Source of the DNA: Microbacterium laevaniformans
GTDB lineage: Bacteria > Actinomycetota > Actinomycetes > Actinomycetales > Microbacteriaceae
Direction of reading: 5' to 3'
Assembly: GCF_016907555.1 (NCBI RefSeq)
Contig: NZ_JAFBCE010000001.1
Coordinates: 992,001 to 1,056,000 of the forward strand
DNA length: 64,000 nucleotides
This document shows, one piece after another, positions 9,271 to 20,138 of the stretch. The position numbers were made by a program, and so were the translations under genes. The notes under the pieces were generated by a model that saw only the letters and a program-made list of their open reading frames with translations, ran no database searches and was not told where the DNA came from. Position 1 is the first letter of the stretch. Each line of letters opens with the position of its first letter.

Positions 9271-10817
9271 GGACGCCTCCAGACGCGGCCGTCGCGGGCC
9301 AGGAGTTCATCGGCTGAGGGAGGGCCCCACGAGCCGGGAGAGTATTGTTCGAGCGGTCCGCCCTCGGAGCTCCAGAACTCCTCGACGGGGTCGAGGATCT
9401 TCCACGAGAGCTCGACCTCCTCGTGACGGGGGAACAGCGGCGGGTCGCCCAGCAGCACGTCGAGGATGAGGCGTTCGTACGCCTCGGGGCTGGACTCGGT
9501 GAATGCGTGGCCGTAGCCGAAGTCCATCGTGACGTCGCGCACCTCGTTGCCCGCACCGGGCACCTTCGAGCCGAACCGGATCGTCACTCCTTCGTCCGGC
9601 TGCACGCGGATCACGAGCGCGTTCTGTCCGAGCTCGAGCGTCTGATTGCGCTGGAACAGCAGCTGCGGCGCACGCTTGAAGACGACGGCGATCTCCGTCA
9701 CCCGCCGCCCCAAGCGCTTGCCCGTGCGCAAGTAGAAGGGCACCCCCGCCCAGCGGCGGGTCGCGATCTCGAGCTTCACGGCCGCGTACGTCTCGGTCGT
9801 CGAGTCCGGGTTCATCCCGTCCTCTTCGAGGAAGCCGGTGACCTTCTCGCCACCCTGCCAGCCGCCACCGTACTGACCTCGTGCCGTGGCCGTGGACAGA
9901 TCATCGGGCAGGCGCACCGCCGCGAGCACCTTCTCCTTCTCCGCGCGCAGATCCTTCGCGTCCATCGAGATGGGCTCCTCCATCGCGGTCAGTGCGAGCA
10001 GCTGGAGAAGGTGGTTCTGGATCACGTCGCGTGCCGCGCCGATTCCGTCGTAGTAGCCCGCGCGTCCGCCGACACCGATGTCCTCGGCCATCGTGATCTG
10101 CACGTGATCGACGTAATTGGCGTTCCACAGCGGCTCGTACAGCTCGTTCGCGAAGCGCAGTGCGAGGATGTTCTGCACCGTCTCCTTGCCGAGGTAGTGG
10201 TCGATGCGGAAGATCGAGTCGGCCGGGAAGGCGACCTCGAGTGTGGCGTTGAGTTCGCGAGCCGTCTGCAGGTCGCTGCCGAACGGCTTCTCGATGACCA
10301 CCCGACGCCACGCATCCGGGTTGTTCGACTTGTCGTCGACCAGTCCGGACGCCTTCAGCTGCTTGGCCACGATCGGGAAATCGCGCGGCGGGATCGACAG
10401 GTAGAACGCGTGGTTTCCCATCGTTCCCCGTTCGACGTCGAGCTTCTCCACCGTCTCGCGCAGACGGCGGAACGCGTCGTCGTCGCCGAACTCGCCCGAC
10501 ACGAAGCGGATGCCCTGCAGCAGCTGCTTCCACGTCTCCTCGCGGAACGGCGTGCGCGCGTACTGACGGACGGCATCGTGGACGACGTTCGCGAAGTCCT
10601 GATCCTCCCAGTCGCGACGCGCGAAGCCCACGAGGGCGAAACCGGGAGGCAGAAGTCCACGGTTGGCGAGGTCGTACACGGCCGGCATCAGCTTCTTGCG
10701 CGACAGATCGCCTGTCACGCCGAAGATCACCAGTGCGCTGGGACCGGCGATGCGGTTGAGGCGGCGGTCATCGGGATCGCGCAACGGATTGTGGTCGCGC
10801 GAAATCTCGGCAATCAT
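9267..10817 (-). CDS. zwf: Glucose-6-phosphate 1-dehydrogenase
   Basis: Oxidises glucose 6-phosphate to 6-phosphogluconolactone with NADP; 516 residues. The N-terminal coenzyme-binding loop is GVTGDLSRKK (residues 33-42). EKPFGSDLQTA and the substrate-binding RIDHYLGKETVQN with its catalytic His are intact. The C-terminal part carries the ALRFANELYEPLWN and RTGKRLGRRVTEI regions. It follows pgi by 24 bases in the pentose-phosphate operon and overlaps opcA by 4 bases. Confidence 0.97.
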   Translation of the reverse strand: MIAEISRDHNPLRDPDDRRLNRIAGPSALVIFGVTGDLSRKKLMPAVYDLANRGLLPPGFALVGFARRDWEDQDFANVVHDAVRQYARTPFREETWKQLLQGIRFVSGEFGDDDAFRRLRETVEKLDVERGTMGNHAFYLSIPPRDFPIVAKQLKASGLVDDKSNNPDAWRRVVIEKPFGSDLQTARELNATLEVAFPADSIFRIDHYLGKETVQNILALRFANELYEPLWNANYVDHVQITMAEDIGVGGRAGYYDGIGAARDVIQNHLLQLLALTAMEEPISMDAKDLRAEKEKVLAAVRLPDDLSTATARGQYGGGWQGGEKVTGFLEEDGMNPDSTTETYAAVKLEIATRRWAGVPFYLRTGKRLGRRVTEIAVVFKRAPQLLFQRNQTLELGQNALVIRVQPDEGVTIRFGSKVPGAGNEVRDVTMDFGYGHAFTESSPEAYERLILDVLLGDPPLFPRHEEVELSWKILDPVEEFWSSEGGPLEQYSPGSWGPPSADELLARDGRVWRRP

Positions 10818-10841
10818 CGAGAAAGACTCCTCCTGGTCGCG

Positions 10842-12461
10842 CTACTGCGCGGCCTCGAACAGGGAAAGCACCTCGACCTGAGGGTCGGTCAGGGTGAGGG
10901 TGACCACGGGTCGTCCGTGCGCGACGAGCACATCCGCGTCGCCGGCCGCCTGAGCGGTGATCAACTGACCGAACGTGAACGGGCGACCGGGTATTTCCAG
11001 ATCGACCTCTCCGGCTCCGATGATCTGCAAGAACACGCCGCTGGCCGGTCCGCCCTTGTGGAACTGCCCCGTCGAGTGCAGGTAGCGGGGACCCCAGCCG
11101 AACGTCGTCGGACGGCCCGTGTCGGCGGCGATGAGTTCGCGGATGCCGGAAAGCTGAGGCACCGAGGTGCGATCGGCGTAGGCCTGCACGGCGACGTAGC
11201 CGTCGGGACCGAGACGAGCCCACAGGGCGTCCAGCACCCCGGCGAGTGTGCCGGACGCCGCGAGCACGGGATCGGATACGCGGACCTCGACGCCGTTCAC
11301 CGTGAAGGCGGGTGCGCCGACGTCGGGACGCGCTTCGAGCAGCGCGCGAGCCGCGGCCTTGGCGGACTCGACGTCCGGCTGGTCGAACGGGTTGATGCCC
11401 AGCATGCGTCCCGCGATGGCCGTCGCATACTCCCAGACGACGAACTGGGCGCCCAGCGATCCGCTCACGAGCACCTCGTCGGGGTGCTGCTCGATCAGCC
11501 GGAAATGCACGGCATCATCCACGAGACGCACGAGCTGCAGGTCTGCCGGGGTCTGGTCGACCTCCGGGGAGAGCGGCAGCAGCACCACGGGAAGGATGCC
11601 GGTGCCGTTCTTGCCGGTGGATTCCGCGACGAGCTGCTCGATCCAGTCGGGCAGGCCGGCGATGTGCGTGCCGTCACTGATCAGGCCCAGCTTGTCGCGG
11701 CGCGGGTCCCCGCCGGCGATGGCCGCGGCGAGTGTGAGCGCGGGGTTGCGGGGGTCGTCGATGGCGACCTCCAGAAGCGTGGCTTCCGCCTCGTCCAGCA
11801 GCTCCGCGATGTCCGCGCCCGCCAGCCCCGAGGGCACCAGCCCGAAAGCGGTGAGCGCCGAATAGCGTCCTCCCACGTTCGGGTCGGCGGTGAACACGCG
11901 GTACCCGGCGTCGTGGGCGGACTGCTCGAGCGGGGATCCCGGGTCGGTGACCACGACGATGCGCTCGGCGGGATCGATGCCGAGATCGGACCAGGCAGCC
12001 GCGAAGGCGCGCTGCGCGGAGTCGGTCTCGATGGTCGACCCCGACTTCGATGCGACGACGAGCACCGTCTGCGCGAGGCTGCCGGACTCGGCATCCCCGT
12101 CGATCGCGGACAGGACCTGTGCCGGGTCGGTCGAGTCGAGGATCACGAGCGGCACGCCCGCCGTGCGCGCGATGACCTCGGGCGCGAGCGAAGAGCCCCC
12201 CATCCCCGCGAGCACGACGCGGGTGAGACCGCGCGCGACGAGATTCTCGCGCAGCGCGAGGATCTCGGCGACGAGGGGGCGTGACATGCTGACCGCGTTC
12301 ACCCATCCGAGGCGGACAGCCGCCTCGGATGCCGCCTCGGGTCCCCACAGGTCGGGGTCGCCGGCGGTGATACCGCTGGCGATCAGGCTGTCGACCAGAC
12401 CCGGAACGGTCTGGTCGACGACCTGCTTGACGTGACCCGAGACGTGGATCTCGAAACTCAC
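10842..12461 (-). CDS. pgi: Glucose-6-phosphate isomerase
   Basis: Interconverts glucose 6-phosphate and fructose 6-phosphate, linking glycolysis to the pentose phosphate pathway; 539 residues. SIS-type sugar-binding motifs are visible: [34 protein letters not shown], and [12 protein letters not shown]. It is of the actinobacterial type encoded between tal and zwf rather than the E. coli type. The open frame extends upstream, but the GTG at 12461 overlaps the tal stop (GTGA) and gives [11 protein letters not shown]. Confidence 0.93.
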   Translation of the reverse strand: MSFEIHVSGHVKQVVDQTVPGLVDSLIASGITAGDPDLWGPEAASEAAVRLGWVNAVSMSRPLVAEILALRENLVARGLTRVVLAGMGGSSLAPEVIARTAGVPLVILDSTDPAQVLSAIDGDAESGSLAQTVLVVASKSGSTIETDSAQRAFAAAWSDLGIDPAERIVVVTDPGSPLEQSAHDAGYRVFTADPNVGGRYSALTAFGLVPSGLAGADIAELLDEAEATLLEVAIDDPRNPALTLAAAIAGGDPRRDKLGLISDGTHIAGLPDWIEQLVAESTGKNGTGILPVVLLPLSPEVDQTPADLQLVRLVDDAVHFRLIEQHPDEVLVSGSLGAQFVVWEYATAIAGRMLGINPFDQPDVESAKAAARALLEARPDVGAPAFTVNGVEVRVSDPVLAASGTLAGVLDALWARLGPDGYVAVQAYADRTSVPQLSGIRELIAADTGRPTTFGWGPRYLHSTGQFHKGGPASGVFLQIIGAGEVDLEIPGRPFTFGQLITAQAAGDADVLVAHGRPVVTLTLTDPQVEVLSLFEAAQ

Positions 12462-13600
12462 CGGCTGGTCTCCGGGGCCGTCGCCAGAGCCTCGGCGACG
12501 GTCTTCTTGAGGTCCTGCCACGAGGCGATGAACTTCGCGACGCCCTCGTCCTCGAGCGTCTGGGTGACATCGTTGATGTCGACGCCGAGTTCGGCGAGCT
12601 GCGAGAAGACCAGGTGAGCGTCTTCGTAGGCACCGGTGACGGTGTCGCCGGTGACGACACCGTGGTCGAAGGTGGCCTCGAGCGTCTTCTCCGGCATCGT
12701 GTTGACGGTGCCGGGTGCGACGAGCTCGGTGACGTAGAGCGTGTCGGGCAGCGCGGGATCCTTCACACCGGTCGAGGCCCACAGCGGACGCTGCACGTTC
12801 GCGCCGCCGGCGATGAGCTCCTGAGCGCGCGCGGTCGCGAACTGCTGCTCGAACAGCTCGTAGGCCAGACGCGCGTTCGCCAGGCCCGCGCGGCTCTTCA
12901 GTGCCTCGGCATCCTCGCTCTCGAAAGCCGACAGACGCTTGTCGACCTCGGTGTCCACGCGCGACACGAAGAACGAGGCGACGGAGTGGATGCCGGACAG
13001 GTCATGCCCGGCCGCCTTCCCCTGCTCCAGGCCCGCCAGGTAGGCGTCGATGACCTCGGCGTACCGCTCGAGCGAGAAGATCAGCGTCACGTTGACCGAG
13101 ATGCCCGCGCCGATGACCGCGGTGATCGCGGGCAGGCCGGCCTTGGTCGCGGGGATCTTGATGAGGGCGTTGGGCCGGTCGACCTTGGCCCACAGCTTCT
13201 CCGCCTCGGCGACGGTGGCGTCGGTGTCGTGAGCGAGATCGGGGGAGACCTCGATCGACACGCGGCCGTCTACGCCGCCCGTCGCGTCGAACACGCCGCG
13301 GAAGATGTCGGCGGCGTCACGCACGTCGGTGGTCGTCAGCTCGAAGATCGCGGCGTCGACATCCGCGCCGCCTTCGGCCAGCGCGGCCAGCGGTGCGTCG
13401 TACGAGTCGTCGTTCTGGTTGCCGATGGCGGCCTGGAAGATCGACGGGTTCGTCGTGACGCCTGAGACATTGCGCGACGAGATCAGGTCGGCGAGGTTGC
13501 CCGACGCGATGCGCGCGCGGGAGAGGTCGTCGAGCCAGATGCTGACGCCGGCGTCGACGAGCTGCTGGGTCGGGGTCGAGCCCGGGGTGGGGGTGCTCAT
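12458..13600 (-). CDS. tal: Transaldolase
   Basis: Moves a dihydroxyacetone unit between sugar phosphates in the non-oxidative pentose phosphate pathway; 380 residues, the long actinobacterial class. Motifs are [12 protein letters not shown] at the N-terminus, [14 protein letters not shown], the Schiff-base Lys region [16 protein letters not shown], and [15 protein letters not shown]. The ATG at 13600 is preceded by AGGAGAACGC and overlaps the tkt stop; the stop overlaps the pgi GTG. So tkt-tal-pgi are tightly coupled. Confidence 0.96.
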   Translation of the reverse strand: MSTPTPGSTPTQQLVDAGVSIWLDDLSRARIASGNLADLISSRNVSGVTTNPSIFQAAIGNQNDDSYDAPLAALAEGGADVDAAIFELTTTDVRDAADIFRGVFDATGGVDGRVSIEVSPDLAHDTDATVAEAEKLWAKVDRPNALIKIPATKAGLPAITAVIGAGISVNVTLIFSLERYAEVIDAYLAGLEQGKAAGHDLSGIHSVASFFVSRVDTEVDKRLSAFESEDAEALKSRAGLANARLAYELFEQQFATARAQELIAGGANVQRPLWASTGVKDPALPDTLYVTELVAPGTVNTMPEKTLEATFDHGVVTGDTVTGAYEDAHLVFSQLAELGVDINDVTQTLEDEGVAKFIASWQDLKKTVAEALATAPETSR

Positions 13601-15675
13601 GCGTTCTCCTTGACGGTTGCGCGGGCCGCTTCCACGACCGCATCGGTGGTGATACCGAACTTCTCGAACAGGGTCTTGTAATCGGCGGAGGCGCCGAAGT
13701 GGTCGATGCCGACCGTACGGCCGGTGTCGCCCACGATGCCGCGCCAGAGCGGGGTCGACCCGGCCTCGACGGACACGCGCGCCGTGACGGCGGCCGGCAG
13801 CACGCTCTCGCGGTAGGCGGCATCCTGCTCGGCGAACCACTCCAGTGACGGGGCCGAGACGACGCGCGCCTGGATGCCCTCGGCGGCCAAGGTCTCGCGG
13901 GCCGCGACGGCCAGCTGTACCTCAGAGCCGGTGGCGATGATGATCACGTCGGGCTGTCCGCCCTCGGCGTCGATGAGCACATACGCACCCTTCGCCACGC
14001 CGTCGGTCGTCGCGAAGCCCGCCTCGCCGCGAGGGAACACGGGGATGTTCTGACGCGTCAACGCGATGCCGACCGGCCCGCCGCTGGTGCGACGGACGAT
14101 CTCCAGCCAGGCCGCGGACGTCTCGTTCGCATCCGCCGGGCGCACCACGGTGAAGTTCGGAATGAGTCGCAGCGTCGACAGCTGCTCGATCGGCTGGTGC
14201 GTCGGTCCGTCCTCGCCGAGGGCGACCGAGTCGTGCGTCCACACGAAGATCGAGGGGATGTCCATCAGAGCGGCCAAGCGCACCGGCGGGCGCATGTAGT
14301 CGCTGAAGATCAGGAACGTGCCGCCGAACGGGCGTGTCGGGCCGTGCAGCTTGATGCCGTTGACGATCGCACCCATCGCGTGCTCGCGGATGCCGAAGTG
14401 CAGCACACGCCCGTACGGGTCGCCCGACCACTCGTGGGTCGACCACTCGGCGGGAATGAACGACTTGGCGTCCTTGATCGTCGTGAGGTTCGACTCGGCC
14501 AGGTCGGCGGAACCGCCCCAGAGCTCCGGAAGCTGCGCGGCGAGCGCGTTGATGACCTGACCCGAAGCGGCGCGCGTGGACACGTCCTTACCGGACGTGA
14601 ACTCCGGGACGGAGACATCGGCGGGCAGCTCGCCGGCTTCCAGGCGCTCCAGCAGGGCCTTGCGCTCGGGGTTGGCCGCAGCCCACGCGTCGAAGGCGAC
14701 CTGCCAGGCCGCGCGCGCCTCGGTGGCCCGCTCCTGGAGAGCGCGCGTGTGCGCGATCACGTCTTCGTCGACGACGAAGGACTGCTCCGGGTCGAACCCG
14801 AGGACCTTCTTCGTCGCTGCCAGCTCGTCGGCGCCCAGGGCGGAGCCGTGGATCTTTCCGCTGTTCTGCTTGCCGGGCGAGGGCCAGCCGATGATCGTCT
14901 TGAGGATGATGAGCGACGGCTTGTCGGTCTCGCCCTTCGCGGCTTCGATGGCCGCGTACAGTTCGGCGACGTCCTCGACGTACTCGCCGGTCTTCTTCCA
15001 ATCGACCGTCTGCACCTGCCAGCCGTACGCCTCGTAGCGCTTCGCGACGTCTTCGGTGAACGCGACGTTCGTGTCGTCCTCGATGGAGATCTGGTTCGAG
15101 TCGTAGATGGCGATGAGGTTTCCGAGGTTCTGGTGTCCGGCCAGGCTCGAGGCCTCACTCGTGACACCTTCCTGGAGGTCGCCGTCGCCCGCGATCACGT
15201 ACACGAAGTGATCGAACGGGCTCGTGCCGGCGGCCGCCTCGGGGTCGAACAGGCCGCGCTCGTAGCGGGACGCGTAGGCGAAGCCCACGGCCGAGGACAG
15301 ACCCTGACCGAGCGGGCCCGTGGTGATCTCGACGCCCTTCGTGTGCCCGTACTCGGGGTGTCCGGGGGTCAAGGAGCCCCACGTGCGGAGGGATTCCAGG
15401 TCGGACAGCTCGAGTCCGAAACCGCCGAGATAGAGCTGGACGTACTGGGTCAGCGACGAGTGGCCCGCGGAGAGGATGAAGCGGTCGCGGCCGATCCAGT
15501 GCGTGTCCGAGGGATCGTGGCGCAGCACCCGCTGGTACAGCAGGTACGCGGCCGGCGCCAGGCTCATCGCCGTGCCGGGGTGTCCGTTGCCCACCTTCTC
15601 CACGGCATCCGCGGCCAGCACGCGAGCGGTGTCCACCGCGCGCCGATCGATCTCATCCCAAACCAGTTCCGACAC
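13597..15675 (-). CDS. tkt: Transketolase
   Basis: Thiamine-diphosphate enzyme that transfers two-carbon units between sugar phosphates; 692 residues. Evidence: [19 protein letters not shown] near the N-terminus, the ThDP/Mg motif [34 protein letters not shown] in the pyrimidine-binding domain, and [15 protein letters not shown] with the catalytic Glu. First gene of the minus-strand pentose-phosphate operon. A 265-base region separates it from the divergent ctaB. Confidence 0.97.
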   Translation of the reverse strand: MSELVWDEIDRRAVDTARVLAADAVEKVGNGHPGTAMSLAPAAYLLYQRVLRHDPSDTHWIGRDRFILSAGHSSLTQYVQLYLGGFGLELSDLESLRTWGSLTPGHPEYGHTKGVEITTGPLGQGLSSAVGFAYASRYERGLFDPEAAAGTSPFDHFVYVIAGDGDLQEGVTSEASSLAGHQNLGNLIAIYDSNQISIEDDTNVAFTEDVAKRYEAYGWQVQTVDWKKTGEYVEDVAELYAAIEAAKGETDKPSLIILKTIIGWPSPGKQNSGKIHGSALGADELAATKKVLGFDPEQSFVVDEDVIAHTRALQERATEARAAWQVAFDAWAAANPERKALLERLEAGELPADVSVPEFTSGKDVSTRAASGQVINALAAQLPELWGGSADLAESNLTTIKDAKSFIPAEWSTHEWSGDPYGRVLHFGIREHAMGAIVNGIKLHGPTRPFGGTFLIFSDYMRPPVRLAALMDIPSIFVWTHDSVALGEDGPTHQPIEQLSTLRLIPNFTVVRPADANETSAAWLEIVRRTSGGPVGIALTRQNIPVFPRGEAGFATTDGVAKGAYVLIDAEGGQPDVIIIATGSEVQLAVAARETLAAEGIQARVVSAPSLEWFAEQDAAYRESVLPAAVTARVSVEAGSTPLWRGIVGDTGRTVGIDHFGASADYKTLFEKFGITTDAVVEAARATVKENA

Positions 15676-15893
15676 GTGGTGCCCTTTCGAAAAGAGGGGA
15701 GTGCGTCCGACTCTCCAGCCGGCCGCGGCGGCGTCGAACCGCTACCTGCCGGCGCTCGGCGACGCCTGTGTTTTCAGCTTAGCGAAGTGCCGCGGGTCGC
15801 AGGCCGCATGTGTCCTCCGTGAGAATTCGTCGGCGGATGCCGGTCGGTCGCAGGGCGTCCATGGCCCGGGCGATCACCCGATTGGTCGTGACC

Positions 15894-15899
15894 TAGACT
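15894..15899 (+). promoter_or_regulatory. -10 box for ctaB in the tkt-ctaB divergent region
   Basis: TAGACT lies 41 bases before the ctaB ATG. The whole divergent region (15676-15940) holds no gene. On the other strand TAAGCT (complement of AGCTTA near 15776-15781) could serve tkt. I see no operator palindrome here. Confidence 0.4.
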
Positions 15900-15940
15900 G
15901 GACGAGGATCTGGAGTGAGCCGGGGAAGGGGTCAGCGGAC

Positions 15941-16867
15941 ATGGTGCAGTCGAGCGTGTCCGCGGTGAACGACGTCGCGGTCGCTCGTTCCCTCGGTCAG
16001 AAGGTCCGCGCCTACGTCGCCTTGACGAAGCCGCGCGTCTTGGAGCTGCTCCTGGTGACGACCGTTCCGGTCATGATCCTGGCGCAAGGGGGGATGCCGA
16101 GCCTCTGGCTCGTGCTGGCGACGGTGATCGGCGGCGCGATGAGCGCGGGATCGGCTGCCACCTTCAACATGTACCTCGATCGCGACATCGATGCGCATAT
16201 GCGGCGCACCGAGAACCGGCCACTCGTGACGGGCGAGGTGACGCCGCGGGGCGCACTGGTGTTCGCGTGGAGTCTGGCCGTGGGGTCCACGCTCTGGCTG
16301 CTGCTGACCACCAACTGGCTGGCCGCGGCACTGAGCGCCGTCGCCATCTTCTTCTATGTGGTCATCTACACGATGCTGCTGAAGCGCCGCACCGAACAGA
16401 ATATCGTCTGGGGTGGGATCGCCGGGTGCTTCCCCGTGCTCATCGGGTGGTCTGCGGTCACGGGATCGCTGACCTGGGCTCCCTTCGTCCTCTTCCTCCT
16501 CGTCTTCCTCTGGACTCCGCCTCACTACTGGCCGCTCTCGATGAAGTACAAGGGTGACTACCGAGAAGCAGACGTGCCGATGCTGGGCGCCACCCGCAAC
16601 GGTCGGCAGGTCGGGCTGCAGGTCATCCTCTACGCCTGGGCCACCGTGGCCTCTTCGCTCCTGCTCATCCCGGTCGCGGGTATGGGACTCGTGTACACGG
16701 CATCCGCACTCGTTTTCGGCGGCTGGTTCATCGTCGAGTCCCATGTGCTCTACAACCGCGCCGTCCGCGGGGAGCAGAGTCGTCCGATGCGAGTCTTCCA
16801 CGCGTCGATCACGTACCTCACGCTCCTGTTCGTCGCCATCGCGATCGACCCGCTGCTGCCGTTCTGA
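15941..16867 (+). CDS. ctaB: Protohaem IX farnesyltransferase (haem O synthase)
   Basis: Membrane UbiA-family prenyltransferase that adds a farnesyl group to haem B to make haem O, the precursor of haem A for cytochrome c oxidase. Length 308 residues with about nine membrane segments. The two Asp-rich prenyl-diphosphate sites are visible: [20 protein letters not shown] (around residues 80-100) and [30 protein letters not shown] is the family N-terminal signature. The open frame extends upstream, but the ATG at 15941 gives a normal length. ctaA lies nearby on the other strand. Confidence 0.95.
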   Translation: MVQSSVSAVNDVAVARSLGQKVRAYVALTKPRVLELLLVTTVPVMILAQGGMPSLWLVLATVIGGAMSAGSAATFNMYLDRDIDAHMRRTENRPLVTGEVTPRGALVFAWSLAVGSTLWLLLTTNWLAAALSAVAIFFYVVIYTMLLKRRTEQNIVWGGIAGCFPVLIGWSAVTGSLTWAPFVLFLLVFLWTPPHYWPLSMKYKGDYREADVPMLGATRNGRQVGLQVILYAWATVASSLLLIPVAGMGLVYTASALVFGGWFIVESHVLYNRAVRGEQSRPMRVFHASITYLTLLFVAIAIDPLLPF

Positions 16868-16874
16868 TCGGACG

Positions 16875-16912
16875 ACGAAGGCGCCGGTCCCCGCGGGGAT
16901 CGGCGCCTTCGT
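16875..16912. terminator. Bidirectional terminator after ctaB
   Basis: A 17-bp stem with one G-T pair (ACGAAGGCGCCG at 16875 pairing with 16901-16912, extended inward through GTCCC/GGGAT) and a CGCG loop. It lies between convergent genes. Confidence 0.75.
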
Positions 16913-16933
16913 GTCTTCTCTTCGGGTGCGGGA

Positions 16934-17347
16934 TCAGACGGTGGGACGCTCGGGGGCAGCCTGAGCGGGCTCGTCGGTCTTCGACACCGGCGAGGTGACC
17001 GTCTCGGCCACGGGTGCGGCGCTCGTTGCCGGCTCGACGACCTCGACCACGTCGATCTCTTCGGCGACGACGCTCGGCGTGACGCCGCGCGCGAGCGAGC
17101 CGATGGTACCGAGGGTGAGGGCCAGAGCCAGACCGATGAGGCCGACGCCGATGAGGATCGCGCCGAGAACGGCCCAGATCTGACCGGCGTAGACCTCGAC
17201 ACCGGTGGCGGTGCCGTCGGCGAGCGTGCTGGCCATGACGGTCAGCTTGTCGACGAGCAGGTAGACGCCGCCGCCGACGGCGACGAGCGAGCCGCCCACG
17301 AGCACCCAGAACGGGATGCTGCGGATCACACGGGCGGTGTTGGGCAT
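16934..17347 (-). CDS. Small membrane protein, function unknown
   Basis: A 137-residue protein I cannot name. The N-terminus is short and basic (MPNTARVIRSIPFW). Two membrane segments follow, about residues 12-32 (WVLVGGSLVAVGGGVYLLVD) and 55-80 (IWAVLGAILIGVGLIGLALA). The tail of about 50 residues is Val/Glu/Ala/Thr-rich and acidic. The ATG at 17347 has a strong AAGGAGCTTCCCC site, so I prefer it to the longer frame. It lies between ctaB and ctaA; a role near haem or oxidase assembly is only a guess from position. Confidence 0.75.
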   Translation of the reverse strand: MPNTARVIRSIPFWVLVGGSLVAVGGGVYLLVDKLTVMASTLADGTATGVEVYAGQIWAVLGAILIGVGLIGLALALTLGTIGSLARGVTPSVVAEEIDVVEVVEPATSAAPVAETVTSPVSKTDEPAQAAPERPTV

Positions 17348-17431
17348 GGGGAAGCTCCTTCTGTCACGTCGCCGCACGCGCGACGACACTTCGACTATCT
17401 GCGAACCACCAGAGGAGCAGTGATGCGCCGG

Positions 17432-18427
17432 CTATGAGATCGCTGTGGACCGGTCGCCGGCATCCAGCATGTCACGCGGCTGCTTCATGTGCAGGATCAC
17501 CGCGGTCATCGCCGCCACGAGCGTGACGGCGAGCATCATGTGGATGTTCACGAGCGCGATCGGAAGGCCCGTACGCGCCTGCCACAGCCCGATCGCGATC
17601 TGCACGAGTTCCACGCCCAGCAGCAGACCGGTCCATCTCCTCATGCCGGTCGCCGGGCTCAGCCGGTACGACCATCCGAACAGCACCAGCGTGAGCGCGA
17701 AGAGGGCGTATGCGGGCCAGCTGTGCACGTGCTGCCAGAAGATCGGATCCAGGCCGTTGCGGGCGGCGGCTGTGTCGCCGGCGTGCGGGCCGGAGCCGGT
17801 CAGCAGGATGCCGATGATCACGGTGACCAGCACGACGACACTCGTCACGTGCACCACGACGGCATACCCGCGCGGCACGACGAGGACGCGCGTGCCGGGT
17901 CGGGAGTAGACGCGGACGACGTACGCGGCGGCGATCGCGACCAGCGCCGCCGACAGCAGGTAGTGCAACCCCACGATGCTGGGGTGCAGGTGCAGCCACA
18001 CCGTGATGCCGCCGATGACGGCCTGGAGGATGATGCCGATGCCGATGGCCAGGACGAGGCGGGGCAGCTCCGGGCGCGTGCGCCACGATCGCACGACGGA
18101 CAGGAAGGCGAGCAGTGCGACGATCACGAGAACCCCCGTGAGGGTGCGGTTGCCGAACTCGATGAGCCCGTGGATGCCGAGTTCCTGCGTCGGGACGAGC
18201 GAATCCGAGGTGCAGTACGGCCACGTCTCGCAGCCCATCCCCGAACCGGTCAGACGCACGAGACCACCGGTGCCGACGATCACGATGTTGCTGATCAGCA
18301 CGAGCCACGCGAGCACGCGCGTCGGCCGTCCGACACGCGCGGGAAGTCGCGTCAGGAGTCCGCGCCCGACCGGGGCGTCGGACGCCGCGGCCTCGGTCTC
18401 GGGGCTGGAGGTCTGCGGTGCGGACAT
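17432..18427 (-). CDS. ctaA: Haem A synthase (COX15/CtaA)
   Basis: Membrane enzyme that oxidises haem O to haem A for cytochrome c oxidase; 331 residues with eight likely membrane segments. GTGGLVRLTGSGMGCETWPYC carries the paired cysteines of the first periplasmic loop. Haem-ligand histidines are in EFGNRTLTG-adjacent helix 2 and in GLHYLLSA, FWQHVHSW and NIHMMLA. The ATG at 18427 follows GGGAGGCGACCCCAC; the frame is open 15 codons further but without a good site. It is divergent from sufB and works with ctaB. Confidence 0.94.
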   Translation of the reverse strand: MSAPQTSSPETEAAASDAPVGRGLLTRLPARVGRPTRVLAWLVLISNIVIVGTGGLVRLTGSGMGCETWPYCTSDSLVPTQELGIHGLIEFGNRTLTGVLVIVALLAFLSVVRSWRTRPELPRLVLAIGIGIILQAVIGGITVWLHLHPSIVGLHYLLSAALVAIAAAYVVRVYSRPGTRVLVVPRGYAVVVHVTSVVVLVTVIIGILLTGSGPHAGDTAAARNGLDPIFWQHVHSWPAYALFALTLVLFGWSYRLSPATGMRRWTGLLLGVELVQIAIGLWQARTGLPIALVNIHMMLAVTLVAAMTAVILHMKQPRDMLDAGDRSTAIS

Positions 18428-18492
18428 GGTGGGGTCGCCTCCCGGATGCGCGCCCGGACGGGCGCCGGCCACGCCCGCGTCGGGGTGTTGCC

Positions 18493-18551
18493 TATAGACT
18501 GAAAGGGTGGGAACAGCGGCGCGCGAAGCGCGTCACGCCCCCTACAGTCTA
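18493..18551. promoter_or_regulatory. Overlapping divergent promoters of ctaA and sufB
   Basis: In the 292-base ctaA-sufB region, TATAGACT (18493-18500) points towards sufB and AGTCTA (18546-18551, reading TAGACT on the other strand) points towards ctaA. The two transcripts would start facing each other and overlap, leaving a sufB leader of about 200 bases. No sufR-like repressor gene lies beside sufB. Confidence 0.4.
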
Positions 18552-18719
18552 GGCGCGCGCGGTGCGCGCCCCGACGAAGACCCCGTCGGAGAAAACGACA
18601 CGAAAACGGCCCTGGAAGCGGCATCCGACCTTCGCCCACGACACTCCGATCGTGAGACAGGCGCAGGCGCAGGAATGCCGGAGCGGATGACACCGCCGGG
18701 CACGAAGGAGGCAAACCCC

Positions 18720-20138
18720 ATGTCGGATGTGCTCATCGACCGTCCCGAACTCGAGGGACTGGGTGTCTATGAATTCGGCTGGCACGACGAAGACGCCGCC
18801 GGCGCCGTCGCCCAGCGCGGGATCAACGAGGACGTCGTCCGCGGGATCTCGGCTCTCAAGAACGAACCCGAGTGGATGCTGAAGACCCGCCTCAAGGGAT
18901 ATCAGCTGTTCGGCCGCAAGCCGATGCCGACCTGGGGTGCCGACCTCTCGGACATCGACTTCGACAACATCAAGTACTTCGTACGCTCCACCGAGAAGCA
19001 GGCGCAGTCGTGGGAGGACCTCCCGGAGGAGATCCGCAACACGTACGAGAAGCTGGGCATCCCGGAGGCGGAGCGTCAGCGCCTCGTCGCCGGCGTCGCC
19101 GCACAGTACGAGTCCGAGGTCGTCTACCACCAGATCCGCGAGGACCTGGAGCAGCAGGGCGTCATCTTCATGGACACCGACACGGCGCTGCGCGAGCACC
19201 CCGAGTTCTTCGAGGAGTACTTCGGCACCGTCATCCCGGCCGGTGACAACAAGTTCGCCGCCCTCAACACGGCCGTCTGGTCGGGCGGATCGTTCGTCTA
19301 CGTCCCCAAGGGCGTGCACGTCGAGATCCCGCTGCAGGCCTACTTCCGCATCAACACGGAGAACATGGGCCAGTTCGAGCGGACGTTGATCATCGCCGAC
19401 GAGGGCAGCTACGTCCACTACATCGAGGGCTGCACGGCCCCGATCTACAAGAGCGACTCGCTGCACTCGGCCGTCGTCGAGATCATCGTGAAGAAGAACG
19501 CGCGCGTGCGCTACACGACGATCCAGAACTGGTCGAACAACGTCTACAACCTCGTCACCAAGCGTGCGATCGCCCACGAGGGCGCGACGATGGAGTGGAT
19601 CGACGGCAACATCGGGTCGAAGGTCACGATGAAGTACCCGTCCATCTACCTGATGGGTGAGCACGCCAAGGGGGAGACCCTGTCGGTCGCCTTCGCCGGT
19701 CCCGGACAGCATCAGGATGCCGGGGCGAAGATGATCCACATGGCGCCCTACACGCAGTCCTCGATCGTCTCCAAGTCGATCGCGCGTGGAGGCGGCCGTG
19801 CCGGATACCGCGGTGAAGTCCGCGTCGACGCGAACGCGCACCATTCCGCGAACACGGTGCGCTGCGACGCTCTGCTGGTCGACACGATCTCGCGCTCGGA
19901 TACCTACCCCGCGATCGACATCCGCGTCGACGACGTGCAGCTGGGTCATGAGGCGACGGTCTCCAAGGTCAGCGAAGAGCAGCTGTTCTACCTGATGAGC
20001 CGCGGCATGCCGGAGGATGAGGCGATGGCGATGATCGTGCGCGGCTTCATCGAGCCCATCGCGCGTGAACTGCCCATGGAGTACGCCCTCGAGCTCAACA
20101 AGCTCATCGAGATGGGCATGGAAGGATCCGTCGGCTGA
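18720..20138 (+). CDS. sufB: Fe-S cluster assembly protein SufB
   Basis: Scaffold subunit of the SufBC2D complex on which new Fe-S clusters are built; 472 residues, typical. Conserved regions include [39 protein letters not shown], the beta-helix core, and [31 protein letters not shown], with a Cys at about residue 381, corresponds to the functional E. coli SufB cysteine. The ATG at 18720 follows AAGGAGGCAAACCCC. First gene of a five-gene suf operon; it overlaps sufD by one base. Confidence 0.97.
   Translation: MSDVLIDRPELEGLGVYEFGWHDEDAAGAVAQRGINEDVVRGISALKNEPEWMLKTRLKGYQLFGRKPMPTWGADLSDIDFDNIKYFVRSTEKQAQSWEDLPEEIRNTYEKLGIPEAERQRLVAGVAAQYESEVVYHQIREDLEQQGVIFMDTDTALREHPEFFEEYFGTVIPAGDNKFAALNTAVWSGGSFVYVPKGVHVEIPLQAYFRINTENMGQFERTLIIADEGSYVHYIEGCTAPIYKSDSLHSAVVEIIVKKNARVRYTTIQNWSNNVYNLVTKRAIAHEGATMEWIDGNIGSKVTMKYPSIYLMGEHAKGETLSVAFAGPGQHQDAGAKMIHMAPYTQSSIVSKSIARGGGRAGYRGEVRVDANAHHSANTVRCDALLVDTISRSDTYPAIDIRVDDVQLGHEATVSKVSEEQLFYLMSRGMPEDEAMAMIVRGFIEPIARELPMEYALELNKLIEMGMEGSVG

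Noticed and set aside
9345..12284. A 979-residue plus-strand open frame opposite zwf and pgi
   Set aside because: It is the reverse of zwf and pgi and has the Arg/Val/Asp-rich shadow pattern.
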